Of a DNA stretch of 64,000 nucleotides, positions 8,878 through 17,620 are shown piece by piece (positions within the stretch are counted from its first letter, which is position 1; each line of letters starts with the position of its first letter). The translations under genes were made by a program, and so were the position numbers. This DNA comes from Duganella dendranthematis (GTDB lineage: Bacteria; Pseudomonadota; Gammaproteobacteria; Burkholderiales; Burkholderiaceae_D). Under the pieces are notes generated by a model. It saw only the letters and a program-made list of their open reading frames with translations. It was not told where the DNA came from and did not search any database. The stretch spans positions 3,038,001-3,102,000 of the forward strand of contig NZ_CP051684.1 of the NCBI RefSeq assembly GCF_012849375.1. Reading direction: 5' to 3'.

Positions 8878-10569
8878 ATGCGGGTCGTGCTCGACACCGA
8901 GTTTGGCCGTGGCGAGCGGTTTGCGGCAGCGCGCGCGCAGGGCGGACGTTTGCACTACATTGCGCTTGCCGCTGCATTGCCGCCGGCGGCTGCGGTGGAC
9001 GACGCGCAGCTGCGCGATGCGTGGCCGTTGAATGTGCCGGGCTTTCATCGCGTGATTTTGAATGACGAGGTGACGCTCGATCTGCTGGTGGGCGCGGTGG
9101 ATGCTGTGCTGCCGCAGATTGCGGCGCGCGTGAACGCGTTTCACCTGTCGCCGGATATAGCGCCGGCATGGGCGCGCACGCTGGCCAAGCTGGCGGTGCA
9201 AGGCGCCACGCTGCATGCCCGCGCCGCCGACGAGGCGCTGGTGTGGGCGCTGACGGCGGCGGGCTTTGTGTGCCGCATCGCTGACGATGCTTGCGCCGCG
9301 CCGGATATCGCGGCCGTCTACCGTAGCCGTAAACCGCAGCCTGCTGCGCAAGATGTGCCGGTGCGGCGCGCGGTGATCATTGGCGCTGGCTTGGCCGGTT
9401 CGTCGGCCGCGCAGCGTTTGTGTGCGCGCGGCTGGCAGGTGACGCTGATCGAACGCCATGCGCAGCCGGCGCAGGAGGCATCCGGCAACCTGGCCGGCAT
9501 CTTCATGCCGCTGCTCTCCAAAGACGACAACATCCCCACGCGCCTGAGCCGCGCCGCCTACCTGTTTGCGCTGCGCGAATGGCGCCGCATGGGCGGCGTG
9601 GGCACAGCGTTCCTGGGCGCCGATTGCGGCGTGCTGCAACTGGCGCGCGATGAACGTCACGCGAAAGTGCAGCAGGACGCGCTAACGCAATGGAACTATC
9701 CACCACAATACGCGCGCTGGGCCGATGCCCGAGAAGCCAGCGCCTTGATCGGCGCGCCGACCCCGCATGGCGGCTGGCTGTTTGCGCAAGGCGGCTGGGC
9801 GCGGCCATCGTCGCTGTGCGAGGCGATGCTGGCGTCGTGCGGCGAACGCCTGCAACGCGTGTTCCACACCGAAGCGCTGGACCTGCTGCGCGTTGACGAC
9901 CAATGGCAGGTGCGTGGCGCAGACGACGCGCTGATCGCGCAAGCGCCGACCGTGATCCTGGCCAGCGGCGCCGGGGCTGGCCAGATCGCACAGGCAGCGG
10001 AGCTGCCGCTGGCCAGGTTGCGCGGGCAGGTTACCCACTTGCAGGTCGAAGCCGCCGCCGTGCCGCCGCTGCTGCCGCTGCTGCCGCCGATATTACCGCT
10101 GGTGGTCTGCCGCGAAGCCTACGTCACGCCACCGTCGGACGGCGTCGTCTGCGCCGGCGCCACCTACGACAACGACGACGATCCGGCGCTGCGCGCCAGC
10201 AGCCAGCAGGAGAATCTGGCCCGGCTGGCCGAAATCATCCCTGGCGACGCCGTGGCGGCATTGGCGCACACCGCGCCGCTGGCCGGCCGCGTGGGCTTCC
10301 GAGTGGCCGCGCCGGACCGGCTGCCGCTGGCCGGCGCGCTGCCCGACTACGCGAACGCCGGCCGGCTGGAATGCCTGTCCGACGTGCCGCGCCATCCCGG
10401 CCTGCATTGCCTGCTTGGCTACGCATCGCGAGGCCTGATCTGGGCCCCGCTGATGGCGGAACTGCTGGTCTGCCAACTGGAAAATACGCCGCCGCCGCTG
10501 GAGAACACACTGATCGACGCCCTCGATCCCGGCCGCTTCCTGCTCAAGCAACGCCGCCGCGCGCAGTAG
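8878..10569 (+). CDS. mnmC: MnmC-like tRNA modification FAD oxidoreductase with degenerate methyltransferase domain
   Basis: A 563-residue protein. Residues ~165-563 are the FAD-dependent oxidoreductase half of MnmC, which turns cmnm5s2U34 of tRNA into nm5s2U. The dinucleotide fold VIIGAGLAGSSAAQRL is followed by QEASGNLAGIFMPLLSK, APTPHGGWLFAQGGW and LLGYASRGLIWAPL, all typical. The first ~160 residues align with the MnmD methyltransferase half but start only at motif I (FGRG where FGTG is usual), and the catalytic LDGFAP is replaced by LSPDIAP. The normal bifunctional protein is ~630-670 residues. ATG 8878 is 2 bp after tag. A methyltransferase role is doubtful; the oxidase role is likely. 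Confidence 0.85.
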   Translation: MRVVLDTEFGRGERFAAARAQGGRLHYIALAAALPPAAAVDDAQLRDAWPLNVPGFHRVILNDEVTLDLLVGAVDAVLPQIAARVNAFHLSPDIAPAWARTLAKLAVQGATLHARAADEALVWALTAAGFVCRIADDACAAPDIAAVYRSRKPQPAAQDVPVRRAVIIGAGLAGSSAAQRLCARGWQVTLIERHAQPAQEASGNLAGIFMPLLSKDDNIPTRLSRAAYLFALREWRRMGGVGTAFLGADCGVLQLARDERHAKVQQDALTQWNYPPQYARWADAREASALIGAPTPHGGWLFAQGGWARPSSLCEAMLASCGERLQRVFHTEALDLLRVDDQWQVRGADDALIAQAPTVILASGAGAGQIAQAAELPLARLRGQVTHLQVEAAAVPPLLPLLPPILPLVVCREAYVTPPSDGVVCAGATYDNDDDPALRASSQQENLARLAEIIPGDAVAALAHTAPLAGRVGFRVAAPDRLPLAGALPDYANAGRLECLSDVPRHPGLHCLLGYASRGLIWAPLMAELLVCQLENTPPPLENTLIDALDPGRFLLKQRRRAQ

Positions 10570-10609
10570 CCGGGCCACGTCGCTGTTGCGCTTACGCAAA
10601 CCGAACGCG

Positions 10610-10639
10610 TTGGCGGCACGACAGGCCTCAGGCTATAAT
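10610..10639 (+). promoter_or_regulatory. Sigma-70 promoter of the kinase/REC-TPR operon
   Basis: TTGGCG, 18 bp, TATAAT (consensus -10). The predicted transcript starts near 10646. This leaves ATG 10662 close to the 5' end and favours ATG 10677, which has GGAG nine bases before it. Confidence 0.6.
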
Positions 10640-10676
10640 CGGCCCCTGAACACCGCCGTCCATGGAGATCCTGCAA

Positions 10677-11387
10677 ATGGATGAACAAGCATCGCAGCAG
10701 CAAGAAGGCTCACCGGAGCTGTTCATGTTCCTCGCGTCCACCGTGCATGACATGAAAAATTCGATCAGCGTCCTGAGTGGCACGCTGGAGAACCTGCTGT
10801 CCGCACACCAGTCCAGCGCCGCGCCGGAATACGGCCAGATGGCGCAGATGCTGTACCAGACCAAGCGCCTCAACGATAACCTGATCCAGTTACTGGCGTT
10901 ATACAAGGATGTCGGCAAACCAGGCTATCCCTTCGACCCGGCGCCGCGCAGCATGCGCGAGCTGGTGGAACTGGTGGCCGGCCAGGCGCACATGCTGCTG
11001 CAATCGCGCGGCATCGCGTTTGAAGTCGACTACCCGCAGGACGCCATCTGGACGCTGGATGAAGACCTGGTCATCGGGGTGCTGGTCCACGCCATCAACA
11101 ACGCCGTGCGCTACACGCGCGACCGCATCCGCCTGACCATCGCCGTCGATGGCGACTACCTGGAACTGCGGGTGGAAGACAACGGCGTCGGCTTCCCGGC
11201 GAATATGCTGGAATCGGGCGCCAGCGCCAAGGCGGCGATTAACTTCTTAAGCAATAGCAGCGGCCTGGGTCTGTACTTTTCCAGCGAAGTGGCGAAGATG
11301 CACAAGCACCGCCAGCGCAGCGGCAGCATCGCCCTGGAAAACGGCGGCGCCTTGGGCGGCGGCTGTTTCGTCTTGCGGTTGCCATGA
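10677..11387 (+). CDS. Sensor-less cytosolic histidine kinase
   Basis: A 236-residue histidine kinase with no transmembrane or sensor domain. The dimerisation/H-box is STVHDMKNSISVLSG near residue 25. The ATP-binding domain has the N box AINNAVRY, G1 VEDNGVGFP and a G2-like SSGLGLYFSS. ATG 10677 is chosen over ATG 10662 because GGAG lies at the right distance before it. The stop overlaps the start of the REC-TPR gene by 4 bp, so the two form a cognate two-component pair. With no sensor domain, the input must come from a partner protein. The substrate regulator is inferred from gene order. Confidence 0.85.
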   Translation: MDEQASQQQEGSPELFMFLASTVHDMKNSISVLSGTLENLLSAHQSSAAPEYGQMAQMLYQTKRLNDNLIQLLALYKDVGKPGYPFDPAPRSMRELVELVAGQAHMLLQSRGIAFEVDYPQDAIWTLDEDLVIGVLVHAINNAVRYTRDRIRLTIAVDGDYLELRVEDNGVGFPANMLESGASAKAAINFLSNSSGLGLYFSSEVAKMHKHRQRSGSIALENGGALGGGCFVLRLP

Positions 11388-13120
11388 TGAGCAGCGAAGT
11401 CTTTAGCGCCAATACCACCGCCGACGGCGGCATCGACTGGGCGGAGAAGCGTTACCTGATCATCGACGATTTCGTCGGCATTCGCCAACTGCTGCGCGAG
11501 TCTTTACGCAACCTCGGCGCCAAACATATCGACCAGGCCTCCAGCGGCGGCGAGGCCATGGTGCTGTTGTCCAAAACCCGGTATGACGTGGTGCTGTGCG
11601 ATTACAATCTCGGCGACGGCAAGAACGGTCAGCAGGTGCTGGAAGAGGCGCGCATCCGCAACCTGATGTTGCCGTCCAGCGTGTGGCTGATGGTGTCCGC
11701 CGAAAAAAGCGTGGAGTCGGTGATGGGCGCGGCCGAACACCAGCCGGACGCCTACATCATCAAGCCGATCACCGAAGGCGTGCTGTTGACGCGCCTGAAC
11801 CGGGTGTGGATCAAGAAGCAGGTCTTCAGCGAAATCGACCAAGCCTTTGCAGACAAGGATTACCTGCGTGCTGCGAAGCTGTGCCAGGACCAGGTGGCGC
11901 ATCATCCACTGCACGCCATCGACCTGCTGCGCATGAAGGCCACGCTGCTGCTGAAAGCCGGCGAGACCGAACAGGCGGGCGTGGTCTACGAGCAGGTGCT
12001 GCAAGACCGCGACTACAACTGGGCGCGTTGCGGCCTGGGGAAAATCCGCATGGCCGCCGGCGATCTGGAAGCGGCGCGCATGATGTTCCAGGCGGTGATT
12101 GCCGATAATCGTTTTTACATCGACGCCTTCGACCAGCTGGCGCAGTCGTTCCAGTTGCAAGGCAAAACCGAAGAGTCGTTCGACGTGCTGCAAAAAGCGG
12201 CCAAGCTGTCGCCCAATTCGGTGCCGCGTCAGCGTTCGCTGGGGCAGACGGCGCTCAAGCTGGGGAATATTCCGGTGGCGGAGAAGGCCTTCCGCAAGTG
12301 CATCGAGATCGGCGAGTTCTCGGTGCGGAAGACAGTCGATGCGTATCTCGGCCTGGCGCGCGTGTGCGGGCAGAAGAACGATACCAAGGAAGCCATCCGC
12401 CTGCTCAACGCGGCGGTCCACCAGTTCGGCGGCGACCAGGTGACGCTGCGCGCCAAAATCACCGAGGGACTGGTGTATCACGAGAGCGGCGATTTCCGGC
12501 GCGCGCGCAAGTCCGGCGACGAGCTGGAAGCGATGCTGGCCGACGATGTGCGCCAGCGGCCGGACACCGAGACCTGCCTGGATATGGCGACCTTGCTGTT
12601 TGCGGTCGGCGTCAAGGAAGCGCCGGTCCACCTGCTGCAATACGTGACGCGCAATAACCACGACAACACGGTGCTGCTGGACGACGTGCAGAAGATCTTC
12701 GACCGCGCGCGCATGAGCGACGAGGGTGCGGAACTGATCAAGGAAGCGCGCATGGAAGCGGCGGAGATGATGAACCGCGGCGTGCTGCTTTGGAAAACCG
12801 GCAAGCTGGCGGAAGCCATCGACTGGATGCGCACGGCGCGCCGCGCGCTGCCGCACAATATGCGCATCCTGTTCAACTCCGCACAGATCATCATCTCGGC
12901 GTTACAGCAGAATGGTTACGAGCGCGGGCTGGCCGACGAGGCGATCGGTGTGTTGATGCACGTGGACGCCATCGCGCCGGGACAGCAGCGTTTTGCGCAG
13001 CTGATGGAACAGCTGGCGATGCTGGCGCCGGTGTCCGGCGTGGTAGCTGCGGCTGCGGCCAGCGAGTACGAAGCCGCCAATGGACCGGTGCCGGAGAGCA
13101 CCCGATTTACCAGTAGTTAA
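11384..13120 (+). CDS. Response regulator with TPR output (REC-TPR)
   Basis: A 578-residue protein. The REC domain covers residues ~20-145: YLIIDDFVGIRQ holds the acidic pair, VVLCDYNLGDG the phospho-acceptor Asp near 73, and DAYIIKPI the conserved Lys. The rest is a long helical TPR array (about 150-545) with repeats such as KAGETEQAGVVYEQVLQ and RMAAGDLEAARMMFQAVI. There is no DNA-binding or enzymatic output domain, so it probably acts by protein-protein contact. It is coupled by a 4-bp overlap to the kinase before it. Regulators of this build occur widely in betaproteobacteria and gammaproteobacteria, but the target here is unknown. Confidence 0.85.
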   Translation: MMSSEVFSANTTADGGIDWAEKRYLIIDDFVGIRQLLRESLRNLGAKHIDQASSGGEAMVLLSKTRYDVVLCDYNLGDGKNGQQVLEEARIRNLMLPSSVWLMVSAEKSVESVMGAAEHQPDAYIIKPITEGVLLTRLNRVWIKKQVFSEIDQAFADKDYLRAAKLCQDQVAHHPLHAIDLLRMKATLLLKAGETEQAGVVYEQVLQDRDYNWARCGLGKIRMAAGDLEAARMMFQAVIADNRFYIDAFDQLAQSFQLQGKTEESFDVLQKAAKLSPNSVPRQRSLGQTALKLGNIPVAEKAFRKCIEIGEFSVRKTVDAYLGLARVCGQKNDTKEAIRLLNAAVHQFGGDQVTLRAKITEGLVYHESGDFRRARKSGDELEAMLADDVRQRPDTETCLDMATLLFAVGVKEAPVHLLQYVTRNNHDNTVLLDDVQKIFDRARMSDEGAELIKEARMEAAEMMNRGVLLWKTGKLAEAIDWMRTARRALPHNMRILFNSAQIIISALQQNGYERGLADEAIGVLMHVDAIAPGQQRFAQLMEQLAMLAPVSGVVAAAAASEYEAANGPVPESTRFTSS

Positions 13121-13166
13121 ACCAACATGACACTCAATTTTGAGAGCAAATAAGGGCACAAAAAAT

Positions 13167-13382
13167 ATGCGCGACATCGCCAAGGAAGTTTACAAAAAAA
13201 TGAAAGTAGGTAGTGTGGCCTGGGTTCGCCCGGTCGCCGCCAAGGGCGATACCCTGGAGAGCTTCCAGGCCGCCCACGACAGCGCCAAGCTGCTCGAAGA
13301 GGAAGGCCTGATCGATATCGAGAAAGTGGAACGTCAGGCCGATGGCCTGATCGACGCCATCCGCATCCAGCGGCTGGCGTAA
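13167..13382 (+). CDS. Small hypothetical protein
   Basis: A 71-residue protein. ATG 13167 has AAGGGC at a suitable distance; a TTG nine codons upstream is the alternative. It is rich in charged residues, and the C-terminal half (AAHDSAKLLEEEGLIDIEKV) looks like a helix-turn-helix or winged-helix fragment, but no family is recognised. It lies 46 bp after the REC-TPR gene and may be cotranscribed with it. It ends 6 bp from the convergent phaM-like gene, with no terminator between them. Confidence 0.6.
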   Translation: MRDIAKEVYKKMKVGSVAWVRPVAAKGDTLESFQAAHDSAKLLEEEGLIDIEKVERQADGLIDAIRIQRLA

Positions 13383-13388
13383 TTTTCC

Positions 13389-14141
13389 TTACGGCTGATC
13401 GTCGCCCGGCTTGGCCGGTTTAGCCGATTTAGCGACAGCTTTTTTGAGCGTCGGCTTTTTGGCGGCAGGTTTTTTCACCTCAGCCGGTTTGACCGGCGCT
13501 GCCGATGCCGCGCTGGCGGCAGGCTTGCTCTCCGCCGGCTTGGCGCCCGCAGCTGCGGCTGCGGCGAATTTGACGGCGGCATCGGTCATCATCGATTCCG
13601 ACGCCATGGCCGTGGACACGGCTTGCTTGAACTGATCCTGTAACAGATTCCACCAGGCGTTAGGCTGGGCCGCAGCAGCGCCACCGCTGGCCGGCTTGGG
13701 CGTTTCCACCTTGGCTTCCGGCGCTGGCGTCGGTGCAGGTGCAGGTGCAGGCTGCGGCGATGGCTGCGTGGCCTGCGCCTTGTCTGCTTCGCGCGCATGG
13801 TGGAAGAAGGCGGAGGCGTAAGGATTGGCGTCGAAGATCGACTTGTCGCTCACGCCAGTGTTAACGGCGGAAGCCAGGCTGGCGCCGACCGATTTGAGCG
13901 TGGCGATGGTGTCGCGCTGGACTTCCAACGCCTGTATGCTCCCGCGCAGCATGCTCAGATTCAGATTGAGCCAGCTCTCGACGGCTTTCAGGTCGTTGAC
14001 TTTCTTGTCCAGTTCTTCGACCGACAGCGTGGGTGCGGTCAGACCCGGCACGCTCATGCTGCCCCACAGGTTTTTGACAAAATCCAGCGTATCGTTCATG
14101 ACGCCGGCGCCGGGAATGTTCGGCATTTGCGAGTGGACCAT
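13389..14141 (-). CDS. phaM: PhaM-type polyhydroxyalkanoate granule protein
   Basis: A 250-residue PHB-granule-associated protein. The N-terminal half carries the PhaM/phasin-like signature TLDFVKNLWGSM, then LSVEELDKKVNDLKAVESWL and MLRGSIQALEVQRDT. The middle is Pro/Ala-rich and the C-terminus is a Lys/Pro/Ala tail (KKPAAKKPTLKKAV) like that with which PhaM of Cupriavidus binds nucleoid DNA. The known role is activating PHA synthase and distributing granules to daughter cells. ATG 14141 is preceded by a perfect AGGAGG. It is divergent from the DUF3108 genes. No phaC, phaA or phaB is nearby. Confidence 0.8.
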   Translation of the reverse strand: MVHSQMPNIPGAGVMNDTLDFVKNLWGSMSVPGLTAPTLSVEELDKKVNDLKAVESWLNLNLSMLRGSIQALEVQRDTIATLKSVGASLASAVNTGVSDKSIFDANPYASAFFHHAREADKAQATQPSPQPAPAPAPTPAPEAKVETPKPASGGAAAAQPNAWWNLLQDQFKQAVSTAMASESMMTDAAVKFAAAAAAGAKPAESKPAASAASAAPVKPAEVKKPAAKKPTLKKAVAKSAKPAKPGDDQP

Positions 14142-14262
14142 GGCTATCCTCCTGTAGGTTGAGCGGCTAGCGTAGCAGATATTGGTTAGGCATTCAAAAG
14201 GTTTTGGCAACATTTCTGCGCCAGCACTGCCGAGAACTGCGATCCCGTTTAAACTAGCGGCC

Positions 14263-15429
14263 ATGACGATCGTTTCCTTCCTTACCCGACACCGGCGCGT
14301 ACTGGTTTTGTGTGCGGCCACTGTGGCGCTGCACTTTGCCGCGATTGACTGGGTGGGAGGGCGCCTGAGCGCGCAGACGCACCGGGCGTCGGAGCTGAAG
14401 CCGTCGCTGATGACGGCGCAATTGCGGCTGGCGCTGCCCAAGCGGGTAGAGACGCCGCCGCCGCCCGAGATCACGCCGCTGGCGCAGAAAACGCCCAAGC
14501 CGGCGGTCCGGCTGCCGAAGCCGAGACCACGGCCGGCCGCCGAGCCGCTGCCCGAACCGGCGCCGCTGGCGGCCACTGCGCCTGCTGAGCAGGACGTGTC
14601 GTCGTTGCTGGCTGCCGAGCCGCCGATTGCGGTGGCCGACCCGCAGGCCGGCGCCGCGCAGGCGCAAACCGGTACGCCGCCGCCAGCGGTGGCGCCGGGC
14701 GACACGCCGGCCGAGGCCAAGCCGGAGGCGTCGCCGCGCCTGGGCATGCGGCGCTACAAGGTCAACCTGCCGCCGCCCGCGGTGTTTGAGATGGCGCTGG
14801 ACCGGGTCGACCCCGACGGCACCAAATGGACAGGCTCCGCGACGATGACGTGGCATACTGATGGCGGCCACTATCAGGCATCGGTGCAGGCGGGTCTGAG
14901 CTTGATCGTCACGCGTCTGAATTTGCTGACGTCCCGCAGCGAAGGGGAGATCGACGATTACGGCATCGCCCCGCTCAAGTCGACGGAGAAGCGTGCGCGC
15001 CGTGCCGAAACCGCGACCCATTTCAACCGCGACGCCGGCACCATCACGTTTTCGTCGTCGGAAGCCAGCTTCCCGCTGATGGTGGGCGCGCAGGACCAGG
15101 TCACGGTGCCGTTCCAGCTGGGCGGCATCGGCCGGGCTGACGTCAACCAGTTTGGCAGTGATATCGATATCCAGGTCGCCGATTCCAGGGACGCCACCAT
15201 CAACCGCTTCCAGCTGGTGGGCGAAGAAGAACTGGACACCAAGACCGGCAAGATCGTGACATGGCATTTGAGCCGGCCGGCGAAACCCGGCTCGTATTCG
15301 TCCAGGCTGGAAATCTGGCTGGCGCCGGGCATCAACTGGTACCCGATGCAGATTCGCGTAACCGAAGGTAACGGCGCTGTGAACACGCAGACCGTCTCCG
15401 ACATCAAGATGACACAGACAGGTAAATAG
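14263..15429 (+). CDS. DUF3108 protein with TonB-like N-terminal anchor
   Basis: A 388-residue protein. An N-terminal membrane anchor (VLVLCAATVALHFAAIDWV) is followed by a ~100-residue Pro/Lys/Ala-rich linker (PPPPEITPLAQKTPKP, RLPKPRPRPAAE) much like the periplasm-spanning part of TonB. A DUF3108 beta-rich domain follows (about residues 160-388; NLLTSRSEGEIDDYGIAPLK, LEIWLAPGINWYPMQIRV). ATG 14263 was chosen because it starts the hydrophobic anchor. The next gene, 1 bp downstream, encodes a second DUF3108 protein. The function of the domain is unknown; an envelope location is inferred. Confidence 0.75.
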   Translation: MTIVSFLTRHRRVLVLCAATVALHFAAIDWVGGRLSAQTHRASELKPSLMTAQLRLALPKRVETPPPPEITPLAQKTPKPAVRLPKPRPRPAAEPLPEPAPLAATAPAEQDVSSLLAAEPPIAVADPQAGAAQAQTGTPPPAVAPGDTPAEAKPEASPRLGMRRYKVNLPPPAVFEMALDRVDPDGTKWTGSATMTWHTDGGHYQASVQAGLSLIVTRLNLLTSRSEGEIDDYGIAPLKSTEKRARRAETATHFNRDAGTITFSSSEASFPLMVGAQDQVTVPFQLGGIGRADVNQFGSDIDIQVADSRDATINRFQLVGEEELDTKTGKIVTWHLSRPAKPGSYSSRLEIWLAPGINWYPMQIRVTEGNGAVNTQTVSDIKMTQTGK

Positions 15430-15430
15430 T

Positions 15431-16177
15431 ATGAAAAAGATCACCACCCTTTGCGCCGCGCTGTTGCTGGCCTACGCTGCACACGCAGCCGCACCTAACG
15501 GCGAACATCCGAGCGTCAAGCGCCCGACCAGCGTGCCGCCGTCGGCGGACCTGAGCTACAACCTGAAGGTCAAGCAGAGCGGCCTGTCGCTGAACGGCAC
15601 CGCCACCGTGCAGTGGCGCGCCGGCGACGGCAAATACTCGATCAACACCGAGAGCCATGCCGCCATCTTCGGCAAGGTGGTCGAGAACCGCAGCGAAGGC
15701 GCGATCGACGACTACGGCCTGGCGCCGGCCAGCTTCTACGAGAAGCGCATGCGCAAGGACCCGTACACCACTACTTTCAAGCGCGACGCCAAGGCCATTG
15801 CATTTACTGAAAGCGACGTCACCTATCCGATACTCGGGGGCGAACAGGATCGCAGCAGCGCGCAATGGCAGCTGGCCGCGCTGGGCCGCGCCGCGCCGGA
15901 CAAATTCAAAACCGGCAGCGAATGGCACATGTTCGTGGCTGGCCGCCGCGACGCCGAGCAGTGGAGCTTCAAAGTGGTCGGCACCGAAAACGTGCAGACC
16001 GGGGCCGGCGAGGTTAGCGCGGTCCACCTGGTGAAGGCGCCGCCGCCGGATGCCAAGGGCCAGCAGGTCGACCTGTGGCTGGCGCCGTCGATGGACTGGT
16101 ACCCGGTGCGGGTGCGCTTTAACGACAATGACGGCGACTTCGTCGACCAGACACTGGAAAAGGTCGTGAAGAAGTAG
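15431..16177 (+). CDS. Secreted DUF3108 protein
   Basis: A 248-residue periplasmic protein with a signal peptide (LCAALLLAYAAHA, cleavage before AAP). The DUF3108 domain parallels that of the preceding gene: VVENRSEGAIDDYGLAPASF against the neighbour's SEGEIDDYGIAPLK, and VDLWLAPSMDWYPVRVRF against its EIWLAPGINWYPMQIRV. The two are therefore tandem paralogues, one membrane-anchored and one soluble. The genes are 1 bp apart, so they are coupled. No function is known for the family. Confidence 0.8.
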   Translation: MKKITTLCAALLLAYAAHAAAPNGEHPSVKRPTSVPPSADLSYNLKVKQSGLSLNGTATVQWRAGDGKYSINTESHAAIFGKVVENRSEGAIDDYGLAPASFYEKRMRKDPYTTTFKRDAKAIAFTESDVTYPILGGEQDRSSAQWQLAALGRAAPDKFKTGSEWHMFVAGRRDAEQWSFKVVGTENVQTGAGEVSAVHLVKAPPPDAKGQQVDLWLAPSMDWYPVRVRFNDNDGDFVDQTLEKVVKK

Positions 16178-16182
16178 GCTCC

Positions 16183-16191
16183 TGCTATACT
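16183..16191 (+). promoter_or_regulatory. Possible extended -10 element for the SMC module
   Basis: TGCTATACT just after the DUF3108 stop matches an extended -10 (TGn plus TATACT). No good -35 is seen 17 bp upstream. It would start a transcript about 60 nt before the kleisin-like gene. Weak evidence. Confidence 0.3.
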
Positions 16192-16258
16192 GACGCCCCC
16201 GCGACAATGAGGTTTATTTGTAAAAAATACAATGGCGGGGTGCACAGAATGGCAAAGA

Positions 16259-17620
16259 ATGATCGAACCTACAACTAGTGAAGCCGCATCGGACCCGCAA
16301 GTGCAAGACAGCTTGCAGGCCCACTTCCAGCCGCACATTTCCGCCGACGAGATTGAGCAGGTCTACCACCTGAAACGCGCGCAGCCGCTGCTGCAGGTGT
16401 TTACAGCGCTGTTCCATGGCGGTTTCGATGGCGTGCTGGTACGCCTGCTGGTGCTGCGCGAGCTGGCCGCCGATACCGCGTCCACCAGCTTCACCCGCGC
16501 CGACATCAATACCCGCCTGGCGTACCTGCTGCCCGAGTCGCTGGAGACGGTGCTGATGCGCCTGCGCACCAACCAGCTGCTGGCATGGGACGCGCAGCAG
16601 GCGGTGTACCGCGTGACGCCGATGGCGCGCAATGTACTGTCGGCGATCGACGCCTTGCTCGCCCTGGGCAAGGAAGAAGACGACAACGCCGAAATGGGCT
16701 TCCTGCTGTCGCAGGTGGCCGGCGCCCAGGTGATGGGCGGCGTCACTGTCGACCAGTTGAACCACCTGCTGGGCCGCCTGATGGAACTGACCGAGGAGTT
16801 TTCGGACGCGATTGCGTCAGGTTCCGAATTCCGCCTGCGCGCCTCGCAGGCCAAGTGGCATATGGCGTGCGACTGGGTCGAGAAGGGCTCGGAGATCCTG
16901 CGCGCCATTCTGACCGACGAAAACGCCGACAGCGCCACCCACAAGGCCGCGCAGGCCATCGGCCGCGCGCAATCGGCGCTGCTGAACATGCAGGGCATGT
17001 TCTCGCGCGCCCTGAACCAGATCGAGCGCCAGCGGGTGCATCTGGGCCAGTCCGGCCTGTCCACCACCGACATCAAGCGCTGGCTGCTGCTGCATGACGA
17101 CCTGGCCTCGCTGGCCATCGACGCCATCGACCAGCCGGTGGTCCCGCTGTTCATCACGCCCGCAGAAATGATCGACGTAGCAGAAACTGAATTAATGGCC
17201 GACCGCATCAACACCACCGTATCCAATGGCCTGCCGTCCGGCGAGGATGCGCCGACCACCATCAGCGACGGCCCTGCCATGCAGCAGGAGCTGGACGACT
17301 GGCTGGCGCGCCTGTCCGACTTTGCGGCGCTGGGCAATTTCCCGAGCATCGCCGAAGAGTCGCCGAAAGCCATCCAGGCGCACGAGTCGCTGCTGCCGGC
17401 GTCGTTCGCCGTGGCCTCGTACCGCGCATCGCTGCTGCCGCTGCTGGGGGACGCCGACGAGGCCCGCCTGCAAGGCGCCACGGCGGCGCTGGCGCGCCTG
17501 CCGGTGACGTTCTCGCCACAAGATGAAATGGTCCAGCTGCCCGACCTCGAAGTCGCAGCGATTTCCCTTGCCTCCCTCTCACTGTCTTTGAATCCGGAAG
17601 GCGACAAGTCTGATGAATGA
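16259..17620 (+). CDS. MksF/JetA-like kleisin subunit of an SMC module
   Basis: A 453-residue protein read as the kleisin-type partner of the SMC-like ATPase two genes down. The N-terminal part (about residues 60-125; FTRADINTRLAYLLPESLET, YRVTPMARNVL) looks like a winged helix. A long helical middle follows (ELTEEFSDAIASGSEFRL), and the C-terminus is a short beta-like end, as in MukF/MksF. The gene order F-E-B matches mks and Wadjet jetABC loci. The start is uncertain: ATG 16232 and ATG 16259 are both in frame and neither has a strong ribosome site. The stop overlaps the next gene by 8 bp. Assignment is by context and fold pattern. Confidence 0.6.
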   Translation: MIEPTTSEAASDPQVQDSLQAHFQPHISADEIEQVYHLKRAQPLLQVFTALFHGGFDGVLVRLLVLRELAADTASTSFTRADINTRLAYLLPESLETVLMRLRTNQLLAWDAQQAVYRVTPMARNVLSAIDALLALGKEEDDNAEMGFLLSQVAGAQVMGGVTVDQLNHLLGRLMELTEEFSDAIASGSEFRLRASQAKWHMACDWVEKGSEILRAILTDENADSATHKAAQAIGRAQSALLNMQGMFSRALNQIERQRVHLGQSGLSTTDIKRWLLLHDDLASLAIDAIDQPVVPLFITPAEMIDVAETELMADRINTTVSNGLPSGEDAPTTISDGPAMQQELDDWLARLSDFAALGNFPSIAEESPKAIQAHESLLPASFAVASYRASLLPLLGDADEARLQGATAALARLPVTFSPQDEMVQLPDLEVAAISLASLSLSLNPEGDKSDE

